Assembly: GCA_036268995.1 (NCBI GenBank)
Contig: DATATB010000096.1
Location: forward strand, 11,862-75,861
Source: DATATB01 sp036268995
GTDB lineage: Bacteria > Planctomycetota > Planctomycetia > Pirellulales > PNKZ01
Length of the DNA stretch: 64,000 nucleotides
Direction: 5' to 3'
In this document: in pieces, positions 26,867 to 35,816 of the stretch
Numbering within the stretch: the stretch's first letter is position 1
Layout: every line of letters begins with the position of its first letter
Made by a program: the position numbers and the translations under genes
The notes under the pieces: generated by a model
What the model saw: the letters and a program-made list of their open reading frames with translations, nothing else
Database searches by the model: none
What the model was told of the DNA's origin: nothing

Positions 26867-29533
26867 ATGTCAATCGGAAACGGACTTCGACCGCACGTGC
26901 TGGCGGCCAAGCAGAGCCTGGCTGAAGGCCGCCAGCGTCTGAAGCAGCGCCATGAGCGCGGCTCGCCCGGCATCCAGGTGTCGCGGGCACTGACCGAACT
27001 GTTCGACTCGATCGTGCTCGGGCTGTTCAACCAGGCGGTGGCCGATCTGCAAGCCTCGCGCGGCGAAGACGTCGCCCAAATGATGGCCCTGGTGCGGCAT
27101 GGCGGCTACGGCCGGGCCGATATCGCCCCGTATTCCGACGTCGACCTGATGCTGCTCTACGACGAGGGGGCGCTGACCAAGGTCGCGCCGCTGGCCGAGC
27201 GGATGGTGCGCGACGTGTTCGACGTGGGCCTGGTGCTGGGCCAAAGCGTGCGCACCATCGCCGAGGCGTGCCAACTCGCGCGAGTCGACGCCGCCATCTG
27301 CACCTCGTTGATGGAATCGAACCTGCTGGTCGGCAACGAGAAGCTGTACGCCCGGTTTGCCAAGAAGTTCAAGCGGCAGGTACAGCGGCGGGCCGGGCCG
27401 CTGATTAGCGCCATCCAAGCGGCCCGGCGCAAGGAGCGCGAGCAATACGGCGAGACGGTGTACTTGCTCGAGCCCAACGTCAAGCGGTCGCCCGGCGGAT
27501 TGCGCGACATCCAGTTCCTGCGCTGGGTTGGTTTTGCCCGCTGGGGCACTTCAGACCCCGACGGCCTGCGCTTGGCCGGCGCGCTGGAGCCGGACGACTA
27601 CGACCATTTGCGCCAGACGACCGAGTTCTTGCTGCGGCTGCGCAACGAGATGCATTTTCACGCCGGCAAATCCAGCGACATGCTCGACCGGGTCGAGCAG
27701 TTGCGGCTGGCCGAACGGTTCGGCTTTCGCGGCACCGACGGCTTGCTGCCGGTCGAAGAGTTCATGCGCGAATATTTTCGGCTGACCGGCGGCGTGCGGA
27801 CGATCGTGGCCCGCTTTGTGCAACGCGCCAAGACGAGCGAGCACCGCTGGCTGCGGTGGCTGACCCCGCTGGTCAGTCATCGATTCGAACGCGATTTTCG
27901 CGTCGGCCCGCATCAGATTTCGGCCAACCCCCGGGCGCTGTCCAGGCTCACCAGCGATCTGGCCGAAGTGCTGCGGCTGGCCGACATCGCCAACCTGTAC
28001 GACAAGCCGATCGCTCCCGAGATTTGGGAGGCCATCCACCTCGCGGCCGGCAATTACACCAACGCGATTTCGCCCGAGGCCGCGGCGCGATTTCTGGCCT
28101 TGTTGAGCCAACCGGCCCGACTGGGCGAACTGCTGCGCAAGCTGCACGAAATCGGCGTGCTGGAAAAAATCATCCCGCAGTTCGCCCATGCCCGCGGGCT
28201 CTTGCAGTTCAATCAGTATCACAAGTACACAATTGACGAACATTCGCTGCGGGCCGTGGACGAGGCCACCCGGTTTCTGTCGGATCGCGGGCCGGTCGGC
28301 TCGGTGTATCGGCAGCTCGAGCGCAAATGGCTGCTGCACCTGGCGCTATTGCTGCACGACCTGGGCAAGGGGTACAGCGAAGACCACAGCGACGTCGGCT
28401 TGCGGATCGCCGAAGAGGCGGCCGGCCGGCTGGGGCTGGCCGAGCGCGATGCCGAGATCCTCAAGTTCCTGGTCCACAAGCACCTGCTGATGAGCCACAT
28501 TGCCTTCCGACGTGATACGAGCGATCAGCAGTTGGTCGTGCGTTTTGCCGTCGACGTGGGTTCGGCCGAAGTCCTGGAAATGCTGTTCGTGATGACGGCC
28601 GCCGACCTGGCCAGCGTCGGGCCGGGCGTGCTCAACGCGTGGAAAGTGGAAGTGCTGGCCGAACTGTTTCATCGGGCCATCGTGCATTTCGGCGAGGACG
28701 ATCCGTCGCTCGATTTCGAAGCCCGACTCGAGCGGCGCCGCCAGCGGGCCCTGGAAATGCTGCCGGAGTCGAGCGATTTTGCCTGGTTCCAAAAGCAGCT
28801 CGAGGCGCTGCCCGGCTTGTACCTGGAAACCGTGCCGACCGAGCAAGTCGTGGCCGATCTCACGCAACTGCACGCCTTGCCGCAACGCGGCGCGGTGGCC
28901 ACGAGCCGCTGGATCGCGGAATCCGCCACCATCGAATTTCGCGTCGCCACGCACGAAGCCGAGGCTCCCGGCGTGTTTCACAAGCTCACCGGGGCGCTCT
29001 CCAGCCAGGGCCTGCAGATTCTTTCGGCCGAGATCAACACCCTGGCCGACGGCCTGATCTTCGATCGGTTCTTTGTCGCCGATCCGGATCACGACCAGCA
29101 ACCTCCGGCCGACCGGCTGGACACGATCTGCCGGAGCCTGGTGACGGCCGTCGAAAACGGCGGGCACCCACCGGCTTTTCGCCGGCTCTGGCGTCCGGCC
29201 GATCAGCAGCGACAGGACGCACTCTTGGCGCTGCCGACCCAAGTGCGCATCGACAACAGCACGTCCGAACGCTACACGATCATCGACATCTTTACCGCCG
29301 ATCGCATGGGCCTGTTGTACACGATCGCGCGGACCTTGTTCGAGCTTGGCCTGTCGATCAGCTTCGCCAAGATCGGCACGTACTTGGACCAGGTGGTCGA
29401 CGTGTTTTATGTCACCGACGCGTCCGGTCAAAAGCTATCGCTCGAGCCGCGGCTTCGCGCCGTCCGCGTGCGGCTGCTGGAAGCGATTGCCGAGCAGGAC
29501 GCCGCGGCCGACACGGCAGCCAATCGCGCGTAG
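26867..29533 (+). CDS. glnD: Bifunctional [protein-PII] uridylyltransferase/uridylyl-removing enzyme
   Basis: 888 residues from ATG 26867; in-frame sequence upstream lacks family similarity. Domains in order: nucleotidyltransferase (HGGYGRADIAPYSDVDLMLL, 78-97; metal ligands D91 and D93), GlnD helical domain, HD phosphohydrolase (HLALLLHDLGKGYSEDHS near 490; removes UMP), and two C-terminal ACT domains (EFRVATHEAEAPGVFHKL; IDIFTADRMGLLYTIA), which sense glutamine. It controls PII signalling and thus nitrogen assimilation. No glnB or glnA is adjacent. It is full length with no missing motif. Confidence 0.95.
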   Translation: MSIGNGLRPHVLAAKQSLAEGRQRLKQRHERGSPGIQVSRALTELFDSIVLGLFNQAVADLQASRGEDVAQMMALVRHGGYGRADIAPYSDVDLMLLYDEGALTKVAPLAERMVRDVFDVGLVLGQSVRTIAEACQLARVDAAICTSLMESNLLVGNEKLYARFAKKFKRQVQRRAGPLISAIQAARRKEREQYGETVYLLEPNVKRSPGGLRDIQFLRWVGFARWGTSDPDGLRLAGALEPDDYDHLRQTTEFLLRLRNEMHFHAGKSSDMLDRVEQLRLAERFGFRGTDGLLPVEEFMREYFRLTGGVRTIVARFVQRAKTSEHRWLRWLTPLVSHRFERDFRVGPHQISANPRALSRLTSDLAEVLRLADIANLYDKPIAPEIWEAIHLAAGNYTNAISPEAAARFLALLSQPARLGELLRKLHEIGVLEKIIPQFAHARGLLQFNQYHKYTIDEHSLRAVDEATRFLSDRGPVGSVYRQLERKWLLHLALLLHDLGKGYSEDHSDVGLRIAEEAAGRLGLAERDAEILKFLVHKHLLMSHIAFRRDTSDQQLVVRFAVDVGSAEVLEMLFVMTAADLASVGPGVLNAWKVEVLAELFHRAIVHFGEDDPSLDFEARLERRRQRALEMLPESSDFAWFQKQLEALPGLYLETVPTEQVVADLTQLHALPQRGAVATSRWIAESATIEFRVATHEAEAPGVFHKLTGALSSQGLQILSAEINTLADGLIFDRFFVADPDHDQQPPADRLDTICRSLVTAVENGGHPPAFRRLWRPADQQRQDALLALPTQVRIDNSTSERYTIIDIFTADRMGLLYTIARTLFELGLSISFAKIGTYLDQVVDVFYVTDASGQKLSLEPRLRAVRVRLLEAIAEQDAAADTAANRA

Positions 29534-29551
29534 AGCGGACGGTTCGCGCCG

Positions 29552-29576
29552 TGGTAGCGGAATTCGTGAGAATTCC
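29552..29576. repeat. GTAGCGGAATTC palindromic repeat (single unit)
   Basis: GTAGCGGAATTCGTGAGAATTCCGG with an inner palindrome GGAATTC-GTGA-GAATTCC. Two further copies in inverted orientation lie at 46025-46097. It is located just after the glnD stop and could act as a transcript-end hairpin. Confidence 0.9.
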
Positions 29577-29628
29577 GGCGGAGCGCGAAGGTTACAGCAC
29601 ATGAATGTGCCGGCTATTTTGGCGCGTT

Positions 29629-30015
29629 TTAGAGTTGCACGCGGCCGATGAAGCGGCAGCCGACCTGGTAGAGCGCGGGCTCGTCGTCGGCCGAGAGACG
29701 CTTGGTGTGCGCGACGCCGGCCGTGAGATAAATCACCCGGTTGGCAGTGGCCAGCGCCACCACCAGGCGATCGTACTTCGGCCATTCGGTAGCGAAGAAA
29801 GCGATCCCGGTCGTCGACAGATCGTTGCACTGAACCGGCCGCAGCATTTCCTTGGGAGGCAGGCTGCCGTTGATGTACGGGGCCATCGCCTGCACCGTCG
29901 GAAAATTGCGGCGCGACTTGCTACGACGCTCTTCAGCCGACTCGGCGACCGGCTCGATCGCCGTTTGCGAGAGCATCTGAAAAAATGCGGCGTCTTGTGC
30001 TTGGATGCTCGACAT
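29629..30015 (-). CDS. PilZ-domain protein (possible c-di-GMP receptor)
   Basis: 128 residues from ATG 30015 (MSSIQAQDAAFF); upstream in-frame sequence is Gly/Arg-rich and unlikely to be coding. It shows the two parts of the PilZ signature: RRSKSRRNFP (RxxxR-like arginines binding c-di-GMP phosphates) and NDLSTTGIAFF ((D/N)xSxxG). A single-domain protein with no signal or membrane segment. It is convergent with glnD and may influence surface structures or motility; the partner is unknown. Confidence 0.75.
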   Translation of the reverse strand: MSSIQAQDAAFFQMLSQTAIEPVAESAEERRSKSRRNFPTVQAMAPYINGSLPPKEMLRPVQCNDLSTTGIAFFATEWPKYDRLVVALATANRVIYLTAGVAHTKRLSADDEPALYQVGCRFIGRVQL

Positions 30016-30255
30016 ACCGATCCCAATCTGGGCGCTAACCGCCCCCCGGTGCGCTCGCGCCTGCCCACACCGTTGCATCAGGCCGGAGGCGCCCACCGTA
30101 AAAAAAATAGCTTGCGCTCCGCGGCCGGGCAAATGGCGACACGCCGCCGGCGCGGGTTATGCCGCCTATGACGGCGGTCGACTTAGCGCCAATGTGGTCA
30201 TTACACGGGCGCGGGTTGGTAGCGCAGCGACGGCTTGCGGAGCATGCCTGCTACT

Positions 30256-31311
30256 TTAGGCGTTGAGCTTGACCGTCGGCGTGTCGGCCACGTTCACCCA
30301 GACGTGAACGTGCGGCTTGCCGCGGAAGTACCAGACAAACGATGGGCCTTCCAGCCGCCAGCAGTCCCAGACCTGGTCGTTGCCGATGTCGCCTTGACGA
30401 TAGAAGGCCAGGGCACAGGCATCGAGCCCGCCTTGGGCCTTGAGGCATTTGACCACTTCGTCGCGATCCGACTGCCGGTACGGCTCGATCAGCTTGGCGA
30501 GCACTTTTTGCATTTGCTCCTTCTGATCGTGCGATAGCTCGGTGAGCGGAATGCCCGGCAGCGAACTGGGGCCGCGGAAGCCGACGTTTTCTTCGCGCGG
30601 CAATTGCTCGACCAAGGCCAGCTTGCGCTGCTTGCCATCGAGCATGGCATACACCTTGTTGGCCTCCAGCGCCTGCGGCCAGAAGACATTGCCGGGATGG
30701 TCCGACGGCTCGTCAAAGCCGTCGGCCGCGTGGCCGTAGAAGATCGGCCCGCCAAAGGCCACGTGGTCCGACGAATTGCCGTCGCAGCGCAGCGTCATGT
30801 GCCGGCCGGTCATCACGAACTCGAACTTGCCGTCGCCGGGCTTGCCGAAGATGGCGATATTCTGTTCTTCGCCGAAGCCGCCGGCATCGTCATCGAGTTG
30901 CTGGTCGATCCGCGGCTGCCAGTCGGGCTGGATAATGCCCTCGAAAATGCCGCGAATGATGTCGCGCTGGTCGGCCGTGAAAAACTTGCCGTTGATTTCC
31001 GGCTGCGTGATGTGCCAGTTGTTGGCGACGCGGGTCCGCAGCAGGCCCATCTTGGGATGCACGTAGTCCCAGGCGAAGCAAACTTCCTTTTTCTGGGCGT
31101 CAGTGAGCGCGTTGTAGAGCGTGCCGACCAGCGATTCGGGATTCTTGCCCGCCACGCCCTTGGCTGCCGCAGCAGTGTCCTTGGCCACGGCCCAATTCGG
31201 CCAGGCCGACGCGGTCAACGCGACGGCGCTGCCGGCCGCCAGAAAATCGCGGCGCGAAACGGCCGACTCGCTTCGTTCACAATCCGGGCAGCGCTCGTTG
31301 GGCTTCGACAT
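30256..31311 (-). CDS. Tat-exported DUF3500 protein
   Basis: 351 residues from ATG 31311 (AGAGGAG upstream). N-terminal CPDCERSE is followed by a twin-arginine signal SRRDFLAAGSAVALTASAW. The body matches the DUF3500 (PF12006) pattern: LYNALTDAQKKEVCFAWDY near the start, NWHITQPEINGKFFTADQR, GKFEFVMTGRHMTLR and the ending YFRGKPHVHVWVNVADTP. Function of the family is not known; the His-rich C-terminus (KPHVHVWV) could bind metal. It is transcribed away from mutM's end with a 130-bp gap. Confidence 0.82.
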   Translation of the reverse strand: MSKPNERCPDCERSESAVSRRDFLAAGSAVALTASAWPNWAVAKDTAAAAKGVAGKNPESLVGTLYNALTDAQKKEVCFAWDYVHPKMGLLRTRVANNWHITQPEINGKFFTADQRDIIRGIFEGIIQPDWQPRIDQQLDDDAGGFGEEQNIAIFGKPGDGKFEFVMTGRHMTLRCDGNSSDHVAFGGPIFYGHAADGFDEPSDHPGNVFWPQALEANKVYAMLDGKQRKLALVEQLPREENVGFRGPSSLPGIPLTELSHDQKEQMQKVLAKLIEPYRQSDRDEVVKCLKAQGGLDACALAFYRQGDIGNDQVWDCWRLEGPSFVWYFRGKPHVHVWVNVADTPTVKLNA

Positions 31312-31441
31312 GGGCAAGCTCCTCTGTACGAATATGCAATGGGCGAATAAGGCGGACGAATGTTTCGGTCGGCAACTCGAACGTCCATTAGACCCGCACC
31401 CCCGCCGGCAAGCAAGCAAATGCAAGCGAGCGGTGCCGCCC

Positions 31442-32287
31442 TTACCTCCGCTTCTGACACCCAGGGCAGAAAAACGTCGAACGTTGGGCCTGCACGATGC
31501 GCACGATCTCGGCTCCGCAGCGGGGGCACGTCTGCCCGGCGCGATCGTAGACGGCGTGATGATGCTGGTATCCGCCCGACTGGTTCAAGGCGTTGCGATA
31601 CGTACCATCGGAGAGCGTCGAGCCTTCGTAGCGAATCGCCGTTTCGAGCACGCTCAGCACGGCCGCGTGCAGCCGCGTCCAATCTTTGGCGGTCAGCGTG
31701 CGGCACGGCCGCTGGGGATGAATGGCGGCTAGGTGCAGAATCTCGGACGCATACAGATTGCCGATGCCGGCCACGGCCTTTTGATCGAGCAGGGCCACCT
31801 TGATCGGCCGGGTGCTGGTGCCCAGCCGCGCCCGCAGGTCGTCGCGGGAAATGACCAGGGCGTCGGGGCCCACGCGGCCGTCGGCAAAATGCCGCTCGAA
31901 CTCACCGGCCGAAAAGAGCCGCAGCGAGCCCAATCCGCGGCGATCCCAGAACAGCAGTTCGCCCGGCCCCGCCTTGCGTCGTGGCTCAAACATGATCCGC
32001 AGGCGCAGATGTTCTTGCGTGGGAGGCTCGGCCAGCAACACCAGGCCCGTCATACGCGGCTCGAGCACCAGCCGATCGCCCGAATCGAAAACCAACACCA
32101 CGCGTTTGCCGATGCGGTCGATCCGCTCGATCCGCCGCCCCAGCAACCGACGCCGCAGCGTGGGCCAGGCCGGCCGCACGCCGATCGGCCGCAACCGGCA
32201 CGTCGGCCGCTGGGCATCCGCGACCTTCAGCCCCACGACCGAGGCAATGCCCCGCCGCATCGTCTCGACCTCGGGCAGCTCCGGCAT
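31442..32287 (-). CDS. mutM: Formamidopyrimidine-DNA glycosylase
   Basis: 281 residues starting MPELPEVETMRRG: after Met removal Pro1 is the Schiff-base nucleophile and Glu2/Glu5 are catalytic. The helix-two-turn-helix segment KVALLDQKAVAGIGNLYASEIL and the C-terminal zinc finger CPRCGAEIVRIVQ..FFCPGC are intact. It excises oxidised purines such as 8-oxoguanine. Usual length for Fpg (about 270-290). The gene stands alone, divergent from trpB. Confidence 0.95.
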   Translation of the reverse strand: MPELPEVETMRRGIASVVGLKVADAQRPTCRLRPIGVRPAWPTLRRRLLGRRIERIDRIGKRVVLVFDSGDRLVLEPRMTGLVLLAEPPTQEHLRLRIMFEPRRKAGPGELLFWDRRGLGSLRLFSAGEFERHFADGRVGPDALVISRDDLRARLGTSTRPIKVALLDQKAVAGIGNLYASEILHLAAIHPQRPCRTLTAKDWTRLHAAVLSVLETAIRYEGSTLSDGTYRNALNQSGGYQHHHAVYDRAGQTCPRCGAEIVRIVQAQRSTFFCPGCQKRR

Positions 32288-32398
32288 CGGTTTATTTTTC
32301 GCTTATTGAATCGAGACTCAGTAATGGCAGGCACTTCATTTTCTCGCATATGCCGCCGGATGCAAAGGGGCTGCTCGAGCACGAAGTGCTGAGCAGAT

Positions 32399-32537
32399 CC
32401 TTCTCCCTCTGGGAGAAGGTGGCCGAAGGCCGGTTGAGGGTGACGCAACGCAGGATCAAAACTCTTGGAGTAGGCTCCTCTCTTAACGTCCCCTCATCCG
32501 TCGGCTACCGCCGACACCTTCTCCCGGAGGGAGAAGG
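32399..32537. repeat. Inverted repeat of CCTTCTCCCTCTGGGAGAAGG type
   Basis: Left arm 32399-32440 contains its own hairpin (CTTCTCCCTCTGGGAGAAG); right arm 32490-32537 reads CCCTCATCCG... and ends CTCCCGGAGGGAGAAGG, the rough reverse complement. It occupies the middle of the 401-bp divergent gap between mutM and trpB. A related element is at 59452-59524. Confidence 0.88.
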
Positions 32538-32688
32538 GTTTTGGCGGCTTGCCGCATTCCGCCGGCCCCTTGACCCTTTGCAACCGGGTGCCGACAATCA
32601 AACTCTCCTGCCATTTGCCGCCGTGATGGGCCACCGTTGGGCGGCCGTCAGCGGGCACGTCTCTTTAGCTCCGTAGGAATCGCCTCGC
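32538..32688. other. Remainder of the mutM-trpB intergenic region
   Basis: No gene or convincing promoter seen. The trpB ATG at 32689 is preceded by GTAGGAATCG, a modest ribosome-binding site. Confidence 0.5.
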
Positions 32689-33912
32689 ATGTCACGAGCC
32701 GCACCACCGACTGTCCCCAATGCGGCCGGCCGTTTCGGCGCGTTCGGCGGCCGCTATGTGCCGGAGACCTTGACCCGGGCCTTGGACGAATTGGCCAGGG
32801 CTTATGACGAAGCCCGGGCGGATCGGGCCTTTCATGACGAGCTGACCGAGCTGCTGCGGTCGTACGTCGGCCGGCCTTCGCCCTTGTATCATGCCCGACG
32901 ATTGAGCGAGGCGGCCGGCGGCGCGCAGATCTATCTCAAGCGCGAAGACCTCAACCATACCGGCGCCCACAAGATCAACAACACGGTCGGCCAGGCCTTG
33001 CTCTGCTGCCGCATGGGCAAACGCCGGGTGATCGCTGAAACCGGTGCCGGTCAGCACGGCGTGGCCACGGCGACGGCCTGTGCCCGCTTCGGCCTGGACT
33101 GCGTGGTGTACATGGGCGAGGAAGACATTCGCCGGCAGCGGCTGAATGTCTACAACATGCGGCTGATGGGAGCCGAAGTGCGGCCGGTGTCCAGCGGCTC
33201 GCGGACGCTCCGCGACGCGGTGAACGAGGCCCTGCGCGACTGGATGGGCTCGGTCGAGACCACGCATTACATCATCGGCTCGGTGATCGGCCCGCACCCG
33301 TTTCCGCAGATCGTGCGCGATTTCCAGTCGGTGATCGGCCGCGAAACGCTGGTGCAATGCCAGGAGCAACTCGGCCGGCTGCCGGATGCGGTCGTGGCTT
33401 GCGTCGGCGGTGGGAGCAACGCGGCCGGCATGTTTTATCCGTTTGTCGAACTGACCACGCCCGAGGCGGCCAAGGTCGAGCTGCTGGGCGTCGAGGCCGG
33501 CGGCCGCTCGAGCCAGCCGGGCGATCATGCCGCGCCCTTGTCGTTTGGCCGGCCCGGCATCTTGCACGGCACCTATAGCTACGTGATGCAGGATGAAGAC
33601 GGCCAGACGTGCGACGTGCATTCGATCTCGGCCGGGCTCGATTATCCCGGCGTGGGACCTGAGCACAGCTATTGGAAAGACCTCGGCCGCGTGCGCTACA
33701 CTTCGTGCCGCGACGACGAGGCGCTGGTCGCCTTCGACAAGCTGGCCCGCAACGAAGGCATTCTGCCGGCCCTGGAAAGCTCGCACGCCGTAGCCAAGGC
33801 CATGGAGTTGGCCGCCACGAAATCGCCCGAGCAGGCGATCGTCGTCTGCCTGTCGGGCCGGGGAGACAAGGATGCGTTCGAAGTGGCGCGGCTGCGAGGG
33901 GAGAGCATTTGA
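32689..33912 (+). CDS. trpB: Tryptophan synthase beta chain
   Basis: 407 residues. It condenses indole with serine. The PLP lysine is K95 in LNHTGAHKINNTVGQ; ETGAGQHGVATA and GGGSNAAGMFYPF (phosphate loop) are present, and the N-terminal GRFGAFGGRYVPETL motif is typical of TrpB1. It is followed by trpA after 168 bp that contain repeats; trpC and trpF are not in the window. Full length, no anomalies. Confidence 0.97.
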   Translation: MSRAAPPTVPNAAGRFGAFGGRYVPETLTRALDELARAYDEARADRAFHDELTELLRSYVGRPSPLYHARRLSEAAGGAQIYLKREDLNHTGAHKINNTVGQALLCCRMGKRRVIAETGAGQHGVATATACARFGLDCVVYMGEEDIRRQRLNVYNMRLMGAEVRPVSSGSRTLRDAVNEALRDWMGSVETTHYIIGSVIGPHPFPQIVRDFQSVIGRETLVQCQEQLGRLPDAVVACVGGGSNAAGMFYPFVELTTPEAAKVELLGVEAGGRSSQPGDHAAPLSFGRPGILHGTYSYVMQDEDGQTCDVHSISAGLDYPGVGPEHSYWKDLGRVRYTSCRDDEALVAFDKLARNEGILPALESSHAVAKAMELAATKSPEQAIVVCLSGRGDKDAFEVARLRGESI

Positions 33913-33950
33913 GGGGAAATGCGGAAGGATGAATACTGAATGATGAATGA
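33913..33950. repeat. GGGGAAATGCGGAAGGATGAAT repeat, single arm
   Basis: One copy of the AATGATGAATGCGGAATGA family starting right after the trpB stop. Other copies: 39685-39763, 49832-49859, 51079-51186, 54925-55020 and 56478-56579. Confidence 0.9.
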
Positions 33951-33980
33951 CAGGCAATTCAACGTCTGAGAAGAAGAAGG

Positions 33981-34036
33981 GGAACACTAATCTTCACTAA
34001 TTCCGATTAGGGTTAATTAGCGCCGATTAGTGTTCC
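33981..34036. repeat. Inverted repeat GGAACACTAATC / GATTAGTGTTCC
   Basis: Perfect 12-bp arms (33981-33992 and 34025-34036) with internal ATTAG/CTAAT repeats between. It lies 45 bp upstream of trpA, so the RNA could form a hairpin before the trpA ribosome-binding site. Confidence 0.9.
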
Positions 34037-34080
34037 TGCTGCTTGATAATTGAAAATGCGGCCGTGGTTTGGGAGTGGTG

Positions 34081-34881
34081 ATGTCGGCGATTGATGAAAT
34101 GTTCCAGTCGTTGCGTGCAGAAGGGCGCAAGGCGTTTATGCCTTTCGTCACGGCTGGGGATCCGGACCTGGAGTTTACGGCCGAACTGCTGGTCGAGATG
34201 ATTCGCCGCGGGGCGAGCATGTGCGAGCTGGGCATTCCTTATAGCGACCCAATCGCCGATGGCCCCGTGATCCAGGCCTCGTACACGCGGGCCCTGGCGC
34301 GACATATCCACGTGGCCGACATTCTCGACATGCTGCGCCGCACGCGGCCGCGGCTGGCCGCCCCGCTGGTGACGATGGTCAGCTATTCGATCGTACACCG
34401 GCATGGACTGGAACGGTTTGTCGACGAGGCCCAAGCCGCTGGAGTGGCCGGGGCCATTGTGCCGGATCTGCTCGTCGAGGAATCGGAGGCCTTGGCCAGC
34501 GTCTGCCGCCGGGCCGATTTTAGCCTCGTGCAATTGGTCACGCCCATCACGCCGCGCGACCGGGCCCTGCGCATCGCCGAGGCTTCGACCGGATTTCTAT
34601 ATTACGTCTCGGTCACCGGCATCACGGGCGAGCGGACCGCATTGCCGCCGTCGGTGGTAGAAAATGTGAGCTGGCTGCGCCAGCAGACCTCCTTGCCGAT
34701 CTGCATCGGCTTCGGCGTGGGCACGCCCGAGCATGCCCGGCTACTGGCCCCCGTGGCCGACGGACTGATCGTTGGATCGGCCATTGTGCGGCGGCTGACC
34801 GGGGCAGGGGAGCGGCCGCGGGAGCAAGTCCTGGCCGAGATTGGCGATTTTGTCGCCGAACTGGTCGCCGCGATGGGGTAA
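34081..34881 (+). CDS. trpA: Tryptophan synthase alpha chain
   Basis: 266 residues from ATG 34081 (GGGAG 5 bp upstream; a TTG at 34069 is less likely). It cleaves indole-3-glycerol phosphate. The catalytic residues E49 and D60 are in CELGIPYSDPIADGP, at the same positions as in the E. coli enzyme. GVGTPEHARLL and GLIVGSAIV form the phosphate site. Partner of trpB upstream. Confidence 0.97.
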   Translation: MSAIDEMFQSLRAEGRKAFMPFVTAGDPDLEFTAELLVEMIRRGASMCELGIPYSDPIADGPVIQASYTRALARHIHVADILDMLRRTRPRLAAPLVTMVSYSIVHRHGLERFVDEAQAAGVAGAIVPDLLVEESEALASVCRRADFSLVQLVTPITPRDRALRIAEASTGFLYYVSVTGITGERTALPPSVVENVSWLRQQTSLPICIGFGVGTPEHARLLAPVADGLIVGSAIVRRLTGAGERPREQVLAEIGDFVAELVAAMG

Positions 34882-34961
34882 CCGCCGGCCGGCGCGCCGG
34901 GGCGGAGCGCGACCAGCGGTCGCGGCTTTATGGTGCTGGACGGTAGCCCCGAAAACCGACC

Positions 34962-34991
34962 TTGACCCTGTCGGAACTCCCTGCATACACT
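34962..34991 (+). promoter_or_regulatory. Candidate promoter with a long GC-rich leader
   Basis: TTGACC (34962-34967), 18-bp spacer, TACACT (34986-34991). The next start codon is at 35204, leaving a leader of about 205 nt rich in GC hairpins and without an open frame I trust. Confidence 0.4.
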
Positions 34992-35203
34992 TGAGTTATA
35001 CCCGCCGATCCGGGGCCCAACCGCGCGGCGTGGGAAGCCTCGACCCGGCGAGTAATGGCCGCCCGATTGGCGTCCGACGCCGCCGTGTCCAATAGTTGTC
35101 AGGCGAGAAACCTGGAACTTACCGCCCGCGGAAATCGCAACCGGGGCCGATTGGCGCCCGATTTGCCCATGCCGGCGGTGGAGAAGTCGGGAGGCGTTTT
35201 GCT
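34992..35203 (+). other. Leader or intergenic region before the 178-residue hypothetical gene
   Basis: With the preceding 80 bp this forms a 322-bp gap after trpA. No tRNA, SRP RNA or RNase P motif is recognisable. GGGAGG at about 35189 precedes the ATG at 35204. Confidence 0.4.
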
Positions 35204-35740
35204 ATGGATCCGAGTCGGTCGCAGCCACCGCTGCAACGCTTTTTCGCGGGCCTGACCGAGTACACGTTCGAGACGCGGCTGGGGCTGGCCGATCCGCCGC
35301 TGATCGATTATATCGCCCGCATGCTGGCCGGCTTCGTCCACAGCGACGCGATCTACAACGTTCGCAATCCGGCCGGCCGCCGGCTGCGCGAGATCGGTGA
35401 GATGCTGCTGGAAGCCGAAGCCCGGGTCGGGCAGCCACGGCGCGAAGTGCATCGGCACATCGGTGATTTTGCTCTCTTCTGGACCGGGCTGTTTCCCGAA
35501 GCCTTGCGCCGCTCGCGTCAGCATCTCGACTACTTTGTCGATTACTGCGAACAGGGCAAACGCGCCTACTACATCGCCAGCACGATTCCCGAAGAAGAGT
35601 CCCGCGCCGGCGAAAACCAGGTGCTCGAGCGCTTGAGCCACGACTTCGACCTCTGTGTCTACGGCCTCAACGAAGTGCGCCGCGAATGGGAACGGCGCGA
35701 AGGACCGGACGGGCCGGAGAGGCCGCTGATCATCAACTGA
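35204..35740 (+). CDS. Hypothetical protein, planctomycete-type, 178 residues
   Basis: Not recognised. A soluble, mostly helical protein without signal peptide, rich in Arg and Glu. Notable segments are LQRFFAGLTEYTFETRLGLADPPLIDYIARML, read as two helices, and HRHIGDFALFWTGLFPEAL followed by HLDYFVDYCEQGKRAYY. The conserved-looking His and Tyr residues could form a binding site, but I know no family. The start was chosen at ATG 35204 because the upstream in-frame residues are basic and low complexity. The gene ends at a GTGAAAAGTG repeat and is convergent with DAHP synthase. Confidence 0.75.
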   Translation: MDPSRSQPPLQRFFAGLTEYTFETRLGLADPPLIDYIARMLAGFVHSDAIYNVRNPAGRRLREIGEMLLEAEARVGQPRREVHRHIGDFALFWTGLFPEALRRSRQHLDYFVDYCEQGKRAYYIASTIPEEESRAGENQVLERLSHDFDLCVYGLNEVRREWERREGPDGPERPLIIN

Positions 35741-35816
35741 GTGAAAAGTGAATAGTGGAAAGTGAAAAATCGGGGAGGAGCGGCGAAGCTTGCTTTTCAC
35801 TTTTCACTTTTCACTT
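35741..35816. repeat. GTGAAAAGTGAATAGTGG inverted repeat
   Basis: Left arm 35741-35769; right arm 35794-35816 (TTTTCACTTTTCACTTTTCAC). The right arm overlaps the 3' end of the DAHP synthase gene and encodes its last residues (VKSEK). Lies between two convergent genes and could terminate both. Confidence 0.9.

Noticed and set aside
34882..35203. Possible SRP RNA, RNase P RNA or tRNA in the trpA downstream gap
   Set aside because: None of the conserved core sequences of these RNAs is present.
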